A stretch of 29,748 bases of DNA, taken from Carex sylvatica. Its lineage: Eukaryota > Streptophyta > Magnoliopsida > Poales > Cyperaceae. Location: the NCBI GenBank assembly GCA_964058845.1, contig CAXKVR010000606.1:1-29748 (forward strand). Direction: 5' to 3'. The translations under genes and the position numbers were made by a program. Of the stretch, positions 1-9,907 are shown one piece after another (positions within the stretch are counted from its first letter, which is position 1; each line of letters begins with the position of its first letter). The notes under the pieces are model-generated. The model saw nothing but the letters and a program-made list of their open reading frames with translations, was not told the DNA's origin and ran no database searches.

Positions 1-330
1 GTTTTATTGTATTGATGTTTTATAGTTTGCATATGTTAGTTTTACAGTTTACATTTGAGAGTTTTACAATATTAAAATTTTATAGTTTGTATATGTTAGT
101 TTTATAGTTTTAGGTGTCAGTTTTACAGTATTAATGTTTTATTTCACTTTTCAATATCTGGTTATAGTATACATAGATTTATTTTATAGTTTAGATCTAC
201 TAGTTTTACAGTATTGAAGTTTTACAGTTTGTAAATCTTAGTTTTATAGTTTCATGCTTCAGTTTTACAGTATTAATATTTTATTTCACTTTTCAATATT
301 CATTTTCTGGTTATAGTATACATAGATTTT
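1..330. repeat. Degenerate AT-rich tandem repeat, period about 142 bp
   Basis: The segment is built from short phrases such as GTTTTACAGT and TTTATAGTTT. A longer unit runs about 61-180 and recurs at about 203-330, with a partial copy at 1-60. Both full units end in a stretch containing TTATTTCACTTTTCAATAT followed by GGTTATAGTATACATAGATTT. The second copy has a short insertion. The array probably continues left of the window. It does not code for protein. Confidence 0.7.
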
Positions 331-362
331 GCTTTACAGTATATATAGCATTATTTTACATG

Positions 363-1294
363 ATATATAAACATATATATATATATATATATATGAATAA
401 TTGAAGAAGAAGAAAATTTCGAAAAAAAATAATTGTGATGCAAAAAAATTAATTTTGCATAATTTTCAAGTGTTATTTGGAAATAACTGCAAGTTTGATA
501 AGTGGTCCGGTTTTGAAATCTTCTAGAAGATCTCCCTCTAAAAGTACACCAAGTGGTCCCTCTGAAAGTACATACAGTTTGGCAAGTTGTACAAGTTGCA
601 AACTGTTAGCAACAAACTCTGGACCACTTGCAAGGGTCACTGATTGTTAGAATTTTTAATTACGTATTATATATGATTTGTTATTTAAGTATACAGTATG
701 GAATATGAAGTTTTACAATATTTGTGTAAGTCAAATGACAATTTTTTTTGGATAAAAACTGGGTACAACTCGCTGGATACAATTAGTCGCTTCCAATAAA
801 TTAATATACATTATTAGAACTTTACAATTGTATTTGTTACTTATTGATATATGATTTACATCTGGGGATTGAGATTTGTCGATATTAATTTTTTAATAGT
901 TCTATAGGAAGCAAGTGTGGTAAGAAATAGACAATTGTCTCTCATTAATCTAATTTTTTTTTCTCAAAATATTACCTTTTATATTATAATTTTGTGAATA
1001 AAGACTACAATAATATCCTTGTAGGAAAAACGATTTATGAATTTGTATCTCATTCTGAATTTTTAACCCACTAAATTAATGCTAACTTCTCACTCCTCTA
1101 ATAATTAACAACTATTCGAGAGAGAATACTTGACAAGTTTATAATTAATACTTAAATAAGTATATTTTGATTTTTGCCGCAGATTTTATTGGTATATATT
1201 TGGACGAACCTTTTTCAAGGCGAGCAAAAAAATTCACTAAAGCTTAGCAATTTGCAAACATTAAATTTATCATTTGTGTTTTTTTTTTCCTTGT
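363..1294. other. AT-rich intergenic DNA, no gene seen
   Basis: A TA microsatellite lies near 372-394. Around 489-645 there are opposed GTGGTCC/GGACCAC phrases (AAGTGGTCC near 500 and 550, GGACCACTT near 622), which may be the worn ends of a small foldback element. The rest is AT-rich with no coding signal. Confidence 0.5.
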
Positions 1295-1302
1295 CTTGTG
1301 AC

Positions 1303-1659
1303 CAGGGGTTTATTGGTTATTATCCGACTCAATTTGGATCTGTATTCAAAAATTAAATACAAATATCCAATATACGAATATCTATGTATATAGTAGTACA
1401 GATATCATTTTAAATTTTAATTATATGTATCCGAATAGACGAATAGTACATACATACTACATAATTTAATATATATTATAATATATGTTATTCATCATTA
1501 TAATCAGATAAATATTATGAATGTTCGTAATTTTTAATAATATTTATATGTTTTTTAATAAATAAATGTATTGGAAAATATATCCGATTCGTATTTGGAT
1601 CTCAAACAAAACAGAAACTGATATGATTTTACTACTATCCGATCTGTTTTTCACCCCTA
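1303..1659. mobile_element. hAT-like non-autonomous element (357 bp)
   Basis: The left end reads CAGGGGTTTATTGG and the right end reads TTTTTCACCCCTA, so the two ends share an inverted AGGGGT core and then diverge. The flanks are CTTGTGAC (1295-1302) and CTTGTAAC (1660-1667), an 8-bp duplication with one mismatch. An 8-bp TSD with CAGGGG/TAGGGG ends is typical of hAT MITEs. The interior is AT-rich and holds no transposase. Confidence 0.65.
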
Positions 1660-1667
1660 CTTGTAAC

Positions 1668-2142
1668 ACATGATAAAGATTTACTCCTGTAGTTTTGAAT
1701 TTTATGTAACGCGTGGTTATTCCTAATTATTTTATTGCGCAGTATCTTGATTGAATACACTTTGTTCGCCTTAATATTTCCAGCTTCCGAGACTTTGTAG
1801 TTTCAGCGGAAAAAAAATATATATATATATAAGAAAACGAAAGGAGATGCCACAAAAAAAAAAAAAAAAATCCAATTTATCCATAACAAATTCGGGTTGG
1901 GTGGAAACTGGAAAGTAAAACCGAACCCGGAATAATTATGCCTCTTCTTGTTAGTTGCTATCCCGTGATTTACTGATTTGTGGGCCCATTAATTTAAAGC
2001 CAGCGGTTCGCTCGATTGGGTTGGAATGGGACCAAGATACTATATTGGACCATCTGAGAAATCTGAAAAGCAGATGCAAATTTAAAAGTTGGACATTCTG
2101 GATAATTTTTCCGTTTCAAAAAAAATTTGAACCTGTGATTTA
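1668..2142. other. Intergenic DNA, no gene seen
   Basis: It contains a short TA run near 1818-1831 and an A-tract of about 18 bases near 1853-1870. Short open frames occur, but none resembles a known protein. Confidence 0.4.
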
Positions 2143-2178
2143 ATATATTATATATATATATATATAGAGAGAGAGAGT

Positions 2179-2557
2179 AAGGCTAGGGTGCTATGGGTTG
2201 CATAGAGAGCTACGGTGCTACGGCTCAATATTTGAGTTTTCAAAATCTTAACGGTCGATTCGAACCGTTCATCTTGTTCTCCATATTAATATGTGTTTGG
2301 AGACCAAATTTTATATTTTTTGAAATTTTTTTACTAATTTTTTAGATAGGTAGAAAATCAAATATCTGAATGGTGCAGAATTTTTTAGATCAAGTGATTT
2401 TCTACCTATCTAAAAAAAAAGTAAAAAATTTGGTCTCCAAACACATATTAATATGGAGAACAAGATGAACGGTTCGGATCGACCATTAGAATTTTGAAAG
2501 TTCGAATATTAAGCCGTAGCACCGTAGTCCTTTATGCAACCCATAACACCCTAGCCT

Positions 2558-2559
<2 letters not shown>
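2179..2559. mobile_element. Foldback MITE A (about 380 bp)
   Basis: The element is almost wholly palindromic. The left arm starts AAGGCTAGGGTGCTATGG and the right arm ends in its complement, CACCCTAGCCTT. The arms run about 2179-2360 and 2396-2559 around a loop of about 35 bp. Each arm carries the phrase GTTCATCTTGTTCTCC or its complement, followed by ATATTAATATG, which is shared with the next two elements. No coding sequence is present. Confidence 0.8.
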
Positions 2560-2602
<43 letters not shown>

Positions 2603-2611
2603 AGAGAGAGA

Positions 2612-3022
2612 GATGGGCTATGGTACATTGCAATGCATAAGCATTTTTGTGTATTGAACTATAAATCACCGATTCAAAGTTCAAATGACCGATCCAAACT
2701 GTTCATCTTGTTCTCCATATTAATATATGACTGAGACCAAATTTTACATTTTTTGAAATTTTTTTTTACTATTTATTAAGTTACTTTGAAAATCGCTGAT
2801 CTAACGGTAAAAGTAAAATCAAAAGGCATCATTGGATCAGCGATTTTCAAAGTGGCTTAATAAATAGTAAAAAAATTTCAAAAAATGTAAAATTTGGTCT
2901 CCAAGCACATATTAATATGGAGAACAAGATGAACGGTTTGGATCGGTCATTTAGATTTTAAATCCGATGATTTATGATATAATGCACAAAAATACTTATG
3001 CATTGCAATGTACCATAGTCCA

Positions 3023-3024
<2 letters not shown>
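2612..3024. mobile_element. Foldback MITE B (about 413 bp)
   Basis: The terminal inverted repeats read ATGGGCTATGGTACATTGCA at the left and the complement of ATGGACTATGGTACATTGCA at the right. The arms stay complementary to the centre near 2800-2840, with TTGAAAATCGCTGATC facing GATCAGCGATTTTCAA. The inner phrase TTCTCCATATTAATATG is shared with elements A and C. Confidence 0.8.
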
Positions 3025-3078
<54 letters not shown>

Positions 3079-3080
<2 letters not shown>

Positions 3081-3488
3081 CTAATGTGCATTCGTATGCA
3101 TATGAGCCGAAATACATACGGTCTAAATTTGAAATTTCAAAATCTAAAAAGTCGATCTGAACCGTTCATCTTGTTCTTCATATTAATATGTGCTTGGAGA
3201 CCAAATTTTATAATTTTTTTGAATTTTTATACTATTTATTAAGCCACTTTGAAAATTATTGATCCAACGGTGGCTTAACAAAACAGTAAAATCAGCAGCC
3301 ACCGTTGGATCAATAATTTCAAAGTAGCTTAATAAATAGTAAAAAAATTTAGAAAAATGTAAAATTTGGTATCCAAGCACATATTAATATGGAGAACAAG
3401 ATGAACGGTTCAGATCGACTTTTTAGATTTTAAAAATTCAAATTTAGATCGTATGTATTTCGGCCCATATACATACAAATACATATTA

Positions 3489-3492
<4 letters not shown>
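3079..3492. mobile_element. Foldback MITE C (about 414 bp)
   Basis: The element starts GACTAATGTGCATTCGTATG and ends with the near-complement ACATATTAGTC. The centre pairs ATTGATCCAACGGTGGCT with AGCCACCGTTGGATCAAT. The shared phrase GTTCATCTTGTTCTTCATAT appears in the left arm and its mirror in the right arm. This is the third of three adjacent relatives whose terminal sequences differ. Confidence 0.8.
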
Positions 3493-3528
<36 letters not shown>

Positions 3529-3689
3529 CAAATCGGCAGCGGCTGCCAGATGAATTTGTATTAATAAACAGGATTACAGTGAACATACAACACCTTTGAA
3601 CCCCATAACCCTGTGCACACCTAATCGGTAAGTCAAAACCCAATCTCTCCCTCTTTCCCCATTCAATTGCCTACCGCCTCTCCGAAAGT

Positions 3690-3770
3690 TTAACAAGAGA
3701 ATTGCTCCATCATGCATCCAATTCTCTTGTTAAGCTCCTTCCCCATTCTCCTTCCCCATTCTCTTGTTAA
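3690..3770. repeat. Short CT-rich hairpin with a direct repeat
   Basis: TTAACAAGAGAAT (3690-3702) is exactly complementary to ATTCTCTTGTTAA at 3721-3733. The same 13 bases recur at 3758-3770 beside a repeated CTTCCCCATTCTC. The function is unknown; it may be an element remnant. Confidence 0.6.
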
Positions 3771-3867
3771 GCTTATTCTAAAATATTTACAGCAGTTTAA
3801 TTATTCTTCTCACATTATGTGATAAACTTTGCAGTTAGCATTAGCAGTCTTATACAGACGGACTACT

Positions 3868-3955
3868 AATTTAAATATAAAATTTTGATTTATTTGACCA
3901 CTAACTATATAATACAGTTAGTGGTCATATAAATCAAAATTTTATGTCTAAATTT
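3868..3955. repeat. Inverted repeat with about 38-bp arms
   Basis: The left arm (3868-3906) contains AAAATTTTGATTTAT then TTGACCACTAACT. The right arm (3916-3955) is its near-perfect complement, and the loop is about 9 bp. The phrase CAGACGGACTACTAAT lies just to the left (near 3855) and recurs at 4030, which suggests remnants of a small mobile element. Confidence 0.7.
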
Positions 3956-4736
3956 TTTTTAGCACAAGATGTCAAGGTAGGTATGTTTTTTTTTTTTTTC
4001 AATTCACAACTTATTTTTTATGACATTTTCAGACGGACTACTAATATAGTAATTACTCCACGTTCCTAAAATTAAAATTATAATTATCATATATGCAATT
4101 TTTCTACTATAGTTAAAATTATAATGATCACATCTGCACTCTCTTGATAAATGGGAAGGAGATGCTTTGGACAGAATCTTATTCAAAGTCGAGTCTTACC
4201 GTTTAATTTGCTTTAAGATTCATATTAATATATTTAAAACTTAATAACTTTAAATTGCTATGTAAATCTAAACCATTCGTATAAATTTTAATACAGATCT
4301 GACGATTTACAACTGACTTTGAATGAAATTTTGTCCAAAGCCCTTTGGATAAAAACTCCACCCCTAATAATATCTTTGTGTCTGCAGTTACAAAAATTAT
4401 ATTTATTTATCACATCAATAATTTAACATTTTCATATTAATTATAGAATGTCTCCATCCCTCTATTTTTAATTTTATTTTTATTCCGCAAAAAAAATCTG
4501 AATTAATAAATTTACAATTACTAATACTGTATTTCTGAAATTAATATTTTACAAAAATTATTATTTTAAGACAACTTTGACAGAATTATTAAACTTCACA
4601 TTTCTATAGATTTATTATATTTATAACTTGAGCAAAGCTAGGATGTGATGTGCACATATTATTTTATTTCTAATCATATCAATATATTTATAACACAAGC
4701 ACTACTGATCCAGTATGACATTTAATTCTTGCCCTT
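3956..4736. other. AT-rich intergenic DNA, no gene seen
   Basis: I see nothing beyond the second CAGACGGACTACTAAT copy at 4030 and general AT richness. Confidence 0.4.
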
Positions 4737-4994
4737 GTGTGGTTCTTAGGAGAGTCAAAATATTATGTATCTTGGTTCTTTCCATATTATCGACATGAGT
4801 TCAGGAACGAATCTAAGACTTAATTAAAAATAGCCAAATTACTCTTATAATTTTAGAATTTTAATGTGTGGTTCTTAGGAGAGTCAAAATATTATCTATC
4901 TTGGTTCTTTCTATATTATCGACTTGAGTTCAGAGACAGATCTAAGACTTAATTAAAAATAGCTAAATCACTCTTATAATTTTAAAATTTTAAT
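4737..4994. repeat. Tandem duplication, two copies of about 129 bp
   Basis: The block beginning GTGTGGTTCTTAGGAGAGTC at 4737 is repeated at 4866 with only scattered substitutions. Shared phrases such as GAGTTCAG and CTAAGACTTAATTAAAAATAG occur at matching offsets. The high similarity suggests a fairly recent duplication. Confidence 0.85.
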
Positions 4995-5069
4995 TATAGT
5001 ATAGAAACTTAATTAATTTTTATCTTTTTTAAACTTTTTATATACTCTAACCACCATTAATAAATGACA

Positions 5070-5150
5070 TATGTTTAATTGTAGTATAGTGGTTAAAGCT
5101 CTATTTTATAGTTGAGAGATTTTGAGTTCAAATTTCACTCATTATAATTG
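5070..5150 (+). mobile_element. SINE-like segment with tRNA-type promoter boxes
   Basis: TAGTATAGTGGTTAAAGCTC resembles the tRNA head with an A box, and GAGTTCAAATTTCAC, about 45 bp further on, resembles a B box (consensus GGTTCAANNC). T-rich sequence follows. Internal A and B boxes are the hallmark of tRNA-derived SINEs. It does not fold as a proper tRNA gene with an anticodon arm that I can support, and I found no clear TSD. Confidence 0.45.
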
Positions 5151-5297
5151 TACATTTTTATTTTTATCCATTCCTATCAAAAAAATTTAGTTATGCCCCT
5201 GACTTGACACACACATGAAATCAAAGATATGTCCATAGAGAAAGAAAGATAATCTAAGATTCTAATTTCTAGGCCTAACAAAAGAACTTCACGAAGT

Positions 5298-5858
5298 TAG
5301 GGCTGGCAAAAAAGTCTAATTGACCCGGCAGCCCGGTCTTATCCGCTCGATCCATCTTTTACTCGGTCAGCCTGACATTATGGTGGGCCAGGTAAGGACG
5401 AGCCTAGAGTTGGACTAGGTCTGGGCTTATGTCGAAGCCCACAGGCAACCTATGGGTCTTTATGTTAAAAAAAAAAAGCATACTAGCCACCTTTATTTGC
5501 TATTAAACTATAAATTATTTTCTTACTCCAATAGCAAAATTACATTGTTATTTGTTATTAAACTATGAATTTTTTTTTCTAGAAAAATAACATTATGAAT
5601 TGTTTTGTTTCTTATACGGTTCATTTGAAGTGGTTGAATATGGATGAACCAGTGGGTGTGGACGGGCCAGGCAGGCCCATGGGCTGAAACAGACAAGGAC
5701 AGGCAGGCATGGACTTGGAGAAAAAGTCCATGAGCGGGCTGGACATAGATTTTCAAGCCCATCAGATTGGGCCGGACAAGCGGGCTATTAGTTTTCAACA
5801 GACGGATCGGGCATGAGCTTAGTAAAATAACTATGGGCTCGGCCCATTGCCATCCCTA
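5298..5858. mobile_element. hAT-like non-autonomous element (561 bp)
   Basis: The left end is TAGGGCTGGCAA and the right end is TTGCCATCCCTA, an inverted pair with one mismatch. The flanks CACGAAGT (5290-5297) and CACAAAGC (5859-5866) match at six of eight positions, consistent with an old 8-bp TSD. The interior has many GGGCC/GGCCC/GGGCT phrases near both ends (5320-5460 and 5640-5850), which act as subterminal repeats. It has no transposase. Confidence 0.7.
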
Positions 5859-5866
5859 CACAAAGC

Positions 5867-6311
5867 AGACGGACACGAGGCAGCCAAACCAGCTGTCTGT
5901 CAAATCTCCTTACAATTCGAGTCAGCTCGAATCACGATCATTTCACGGTTAAATTCAAGCATGTATTTAATAAGGGTTGGTGAAAGACTGAAAGGAGACA
6001 CCAGTGATCGCAGCACATACGGTGGTTTCTGATCTGAACAAGCGCCGTAGTTTGGCGACTTCAGTTTCGCGTTTGTGCACTGGTAGTTCATCAATTTATC
6101 TTGGCGTTTCGTCAGAATTGCATGTTCATAAATTGTCATCAATTCAAATGGGGCCAAAAGAACATGTCACTGTAGTTACTATATTGTCGGATAATATTTA
6201 TATCCGTAGTATCAGGGTGGAAGCAGGGCATGGGACAGGATGGATAAAATATAATAAAATAAAAATAAAGATTATTTTTATAGTTATTTTATAAATTAAA
6301 TATATTTATAT
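5867..6311. other. Unassigned low-copy-looking sequence
   Basis: About 5867-6210 is less AT-rich than its surroundings and free of obvious repeats. Open frames of 60-96 codons exist on both strands, but none resembles a known family and none has convincing splice signals. It could be an element interior or unique intergenic DNA. Confidence 0.3.
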
Positions 6312-6320
6312 AATTATTTA

Positions 6321-7664
6321 GAGGATTGATCCACTTACAATATCTATAAGTTACAACTCACAACATCTTACAATAGTTTTCTACCAATCTTTTAAAAAAA
6401 AAAAAACATTTTACAATAATTTGATTTTGTGATTTTCAAAATTCAAATAGTCGATTCAAACCGTTCAATATGATATCTATATTAAAATGTGTTTGGGATC
6501 AAATATTATATTTTTTCTAATTTTTTTACTATTTATTAAGTATGTTATAAAACTGTTGTTTTTCAGTGGTTTAGAATTGTCTAGAAACAACAGTTTTGTA
6601 AAATACTTAATAAATAACAAAAATAATTCAAAAATATATAAAATTTGTTCTCCAAGCACATTTTAATATAAAAATTAGGCAAATTCTGGAATGAATCAAA
6701 AAAAAATTGAACTGTTCATCTTGTCACTATTGAACGGTTCAGATATTTTGTAAGTCCAAAACTCTCTGTTAAAAATTAACGAAAAATAGTTTCGGAAATC
6801 GGAAAGATAAAATCGGCATTTAATACTCTCTGTTAATCCTTTCTTCCAACCTCGTCCGAACCTCCTCCGAGCACAATCCAATCCGCCTCTTGTTGCTCTC
6901 GCCTACCCAGCCGTGAGACGCTAGCGAATTCTTGTTGCTCTCACCCTCGGCCCTTCTCGTTGCCTCAAGCATCATGAAAATCGGTGAGATTCGAGTTTAT
7001 TTGGTAAAGTCATATGTCCAGCGACACCCTTTGCAAACCCTTCATCCTCTTTTCTGTGTTCCGACTCTCTACTTAAATAGTTTTCTTCCTTCTACCATCT
7101 ACCAGCTTCCAATAACAGCTATTTAGAGGAAGAAAGAAAGGTGGAAGGGGTCTTCCGATCCTGACCAAAGTGATCTTCTAATCCAACCGGTGCGGTCGTT
7201 CACGCAAGTAACCAATAGTATCTTCTTATTCCCTATTATAGTCATCTGATTTTCGTGTAAGGTTTAAATATAGATTTGTTGCGTACCACATATTTGACCT
7301 GCTTTGAGTATTGTTACGTCTAATCGATGAATAAAGTTAGCAAAGTAGCTCTCTTTGTTCTCATTGGATCCACGAGAGGGAGATAGCTCATAGATGCGAA
7401 TTCGCCAGAGAGAGGTGATCCACGAGAGGAAGAGACGGTAACAAAGTGACGGAGATCTAACAGAAAGATTATTATATGGAGCTATTTTAATTTTATTTTT
7501 TTGAAATTAATGGCTGTGATTAATTCGGACAAAAATTTGAAATTTTTTTTTTGATCCATGGCAGAATCACTCTAAAAATTATATTGAATGGTTTGAATTA
7601 ATTATTCGAATTTTAAAAATTACAAAAATTGTAAAATGTTGCAATTTATAGTAAATTCATTCTC
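6321..7664. mobile_element. Mutator-like MITE, split by a later insertion
   Basis: The left end reads GAGGATTGATCCACTTACAA and the right end reads TTTATAGTAAATTCATTCTC, which are imperfect inverted repeats. The flanks are AATTATTTA at 6312-6320 and again at 7665-7673, an exact 9-bp duplication of the kind Mutator superfamily elements make. The arms resemble the intact relative at 9908-10407. The right arm is interrupted by the 895-bp element at 6678-7572. Without that insertion and its 9-bp duplication the MITE is about 440 bp. Confidence 0.75.
6678..7572. mobile_element. Pack-MULE-like element (895 bp) inserted in the MITE
   Basis: TAAAAATTA flanks the element on both sides (6669-6677 and 7573-7581), an exact 9-bp TSD. 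The ends are inverted repeats of about 30 bp: GGCAAATTCTGGAATGAATC then an A-tract, against the complement of GATCCATGGCAGAATCACTC. Removing the insertion restores a continuous MITE arm. The interior differs from the rest of the region: 6835-6990 is C- and CT-rich like a plant 5' leader, has ATGAAAATCG followed by GTGAG (a good splice-donor context) near 6974-6988, and the right side (7340-7450) is also leader-like. This fits a Mutator-like element carrying a captured 5' gene fragment. I cannot identify the parent gene. Confidence 0.65.
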
Positions 7665-7673
7665 AATTATTTA

Positions 7674-8086
7674 AAAGAATATTCGACAAATATTTTATAC
7701 TTACTTTTCAAATCAAGCGTATTTTTGGAAATTTTTTATATTTGATATCAGGCTTGAGTGTGGCCCAGAGACACACAGCTGGTTGACCAGTCGGTGTGTC
7801 CTCTGTATTTCCTGATTACTGCTTACTGGTGGTAGCGGGGGATATGTGATGTGATTTGTGTCTAAAGAAACTAATCTATCGGCTGTAATTAATGATTTAG
7901 TTGCTTATAAACTGATGTCTCTTTTTGAAGTGTGGCTGTCATGTGCTTGGTGTGATATGTTGATTAGTTTGACTCTTAATTTGTTAGTTTGTGTTTGTTT
8001 TGTATCTATGAGGATGGTACCATCCTCATTAATTTTTGGTATATTATATTTTAACAAAGAAAATTATTATTTAGAAGTATACTTTT
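7674..8086. other. Unassigned sequence with a 22-bp perfect palindrome
   Basis: About 7740-8060 resembles a transcript 3' region: T- and G-rich, with a 22-bp perfect palindrome at 8008-8029 (arms ATGAGGATGGT/ACCATCCTCAT). A frame at 7858-8088 is open but resembles no protein. It may be the 3' end of a decayed retroelement; this is not certain. Confidence 0.35.
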
Positions 8087-8102
8087 AGAAGTATATATTG
8101 AA

Positions 8103-9110
8103 TCATAAAACGGAATGTATAGTTAGAAAGAAATAGAATTATTTTTAATGATGATATTACTTTCATTTTCGTTAAATTATTAGAATTTAAGATAATTTTT
8201 TTAGCTAATTTTTTGGTGTAAGTCTAAATCTGAAAATTCATATTTAAAATTAAATCTAATATTTCTATGTGATGTTAAGGATCTCCTAGATCTGATAATA
8301 GAGGAGGAAGAGGAGTCAATCCAGGCTCTTGGAGCTGGCAGCTAGTGTGGGAAAAATGGCACGGCGGAGTCGGCTCTGTCACGGAACGACACAGCAACGG
8401 TATGGAATGGCACGACACGTGTTACTGTTCCGTGCTATGACTCGCGTGTTGCGTGCCATGATCACCCCTTGATATTTTGGTCACGGCACAGTACGCGGAA
8501 GATCTGGTCACGGCATGGCACGACACGTAATCACGCGAGTCACGTAATCACGTGAGTCACATATAATTAGGACCGTTAGGTCATAATCAAATGGTGAATC
8601 TTGAAGAAACTAACTTAAATTATAAAAAAATAGTTAAACGTGAGAAACATGACTAGTTACGTTTGGACACGGCACATGAATAGTCACGCCGTGAGGCGTG
8701 ACTCGCGTGCCGTGACCACCCCTTGATATTTTGGTCACTGCACGGCAAGGCACGGATCACTGTTCACTTGGTCATGGCACGGCACAGCACGGCACGTTTT
8801 TTTCACTCGACTAGTAGCCCCCCAGGTCAAATGTCTGGAGACGAGTTGGCGGATGAAGATTTATTGGATGAGTAGTCTTCTAGAGTTTGACTGACTTTTG
8901 AGCTTTTGTTTGCTTAGTATTCATTTTGTTGGAAGATTAGTTTTTGATATGATACTATTTTTACTTGTATGCTTTTATGTCTTTTGATGTTGAGAACTCT
9001 TGTAAGACTTATTGTATTTGATTTTGGTATCTATTTTGGATACCAAATCAAGTATGCTTGATTTCTATGAAATCGGTGGTTATATCACTACTTTTAAAAA
9101 AAAAAACAGA
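8103..9110 (+). mobile_element. Retroposed insertion with A-rich 3' end and 16-bp TSD
   Basis: AGAAGTATATATTGAA is present at 8087-8102 and, identically, at 9111-9126. Just inside the right copy is an A-run (about 9096-9106). An A-tail plus a long exact TSD is the signature of LINE-mediated insertion. Near its 3' half a short frame ends MSGDELADEDLLDE then stop (8831-8875), followed by about 220 bp resembling a 3' UTR that contains the near-palindrome TTTGGTATC...GATACCAAA (about 9023-9048). This suggests the 3' part of a host or LINE transcript. The family is not recognised. A separate repeat (8347-8810) has inserted inside it. Confidence 0.5.
8347..8810. mobile_element. CACGGCACG-rich repetitive element (about 464 bp)
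   Basis: This GC-rich island, in AT-rich surroundings, is built of CACGGCACGGCAC and TCACGTGAGTCACG-like phrases. The stretch ACCCCTTGATATTTTGGTCAC occurs at about 8464-8484 and again at about 8720-8740. CTAGT flanks it at 8342-8346 and 8811-8815, possibly part of a short TSD. The ends GTGGGAAAAATGGCACGG and GCACGTTTTTTTCACTC are weakly inverted. It is a non-autonomous DNA element of uncertain superfamily. Confidence 0.5.
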
Positions 9111-9142
9111 AGAAGTATATATTGAAAAAGAGTGAGGTCATG

Positions 9143-9722
9143 ATACTATGTATAAAACGGATTGATCTTTACTGTAGATTAATATTTTTATTTTTAAAAT
9201 TCTAATAGTAGATTTTAATTGTTTAACACAGTCTTCACATAAATATGTACTTGTAATTTAAATTTTATATTTTTTATATGTTTTTATTATTTTTTAAATG
9301 GATAGAAAATAACTGTGTTTGATCCAAAATTTTTAGACTTTGGTACTATGCATAAGGCAGATTGGTATGTACTATAGATTAATATTTTTATTTTTAAAAT
9401 TTTAATAATTGATCTACACTATTCAACACAGTCTTCATATAAATATGTACTTGTAATTCAAATTTTATATTTTTATATTTGTTTACTATTTTTTAGATGG
9501 ATAAAAAATAACTGTTTTTGGATGGTCCAAAATTTTCACATAAGTGATTTTCTACCCATCTAAAATAATAATAAAACAAATCTAAATAATATAAATTTAG
9601 TTTACAAATACATATTTATATGAAAATTATGTTGAACAGTTCGGACCGACCGCTAGAATTTTCAAACCGAAAATTTGAGTTCATAATACAGACCAATATA
9701 CACTATACATAGTACCATAGTC
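9143..9722. mobile_element. Foldback MITE with a duplicated left arm
   Basis: A left arm beginning GGTACTATGCATAAGG at about 9345 pairs with a right arm ending CTATACATAGTACC at about 9713, around a centre near 9510-9545. A second, similar left arm (from about 9143) precedes it in the same orientation, with shared phrases AGATTAATATTTTTATTTTT and CATAAATATGTACTTGTAAT. The result is left arm, left arm, right arm, from a nested insertion or an unequal exchange. Confidence 0.65.
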
Positions 9723-9907
9723 CACACAGAGGGGACAGTTTTTTTTTCTAATTACACTAAATAGAATAACTAAATTATTATTTAGGACTAATCTTCGAAT
9801 AATTTCTGTATTTGACGAATTATACGACCTGAATATCATAGTATCGATAAAATTCACGAACATTTATTTTCTATTGTTAGGCAAGTAGGCAAGAATATTT
9901 ACAAAAT

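Larger units (their letters stand above)
2143..3526. repeat. Microsatellites bordering three foldback elements
   Basis: Simple repeats occur at every border: (TA)n(GA)n at about 2150-2178, (TATC)n then (TA)n at about 2559-2600, (TC)n(TA)n(GA)n at about 3023-3080, and (TA)n at about 3490-3526. The (TA)n(GA)n arrangement is mirrored at opposite ends of the elements, so the simple repeats are either part of the element ends or the preferred insertion site. Confidence 0.8.

Noticed and set aside
1..330. CRISPR-like array
   Set aside because: Units are long, degenerate and without regular spacers, and the window is plant nuclear DNA.
2967..3242. 91-codon frame with LSLSLSIYIYIYRERER
   Set aside because: It is the translation of the TC/TA/GA microsatellite between foldback elements.
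3580..3800. Possible captured leader fragment with GGTAAGT near 3626
   Set aside because: CT-rich with a donor-like site, but no inverted ends or duplication flank it, so capture cannot be supported.
5070..5150. Functional tRNA gene
   Set aside because: Only A- and B-box-like parts are present. Acceptor and anticodon stems do not pair convincingly.
6004..6294. 96-codon plus-strand frame
   Set aside because: No homology I can recognise, and a frame is also open on the other strand. Left as unassigned.
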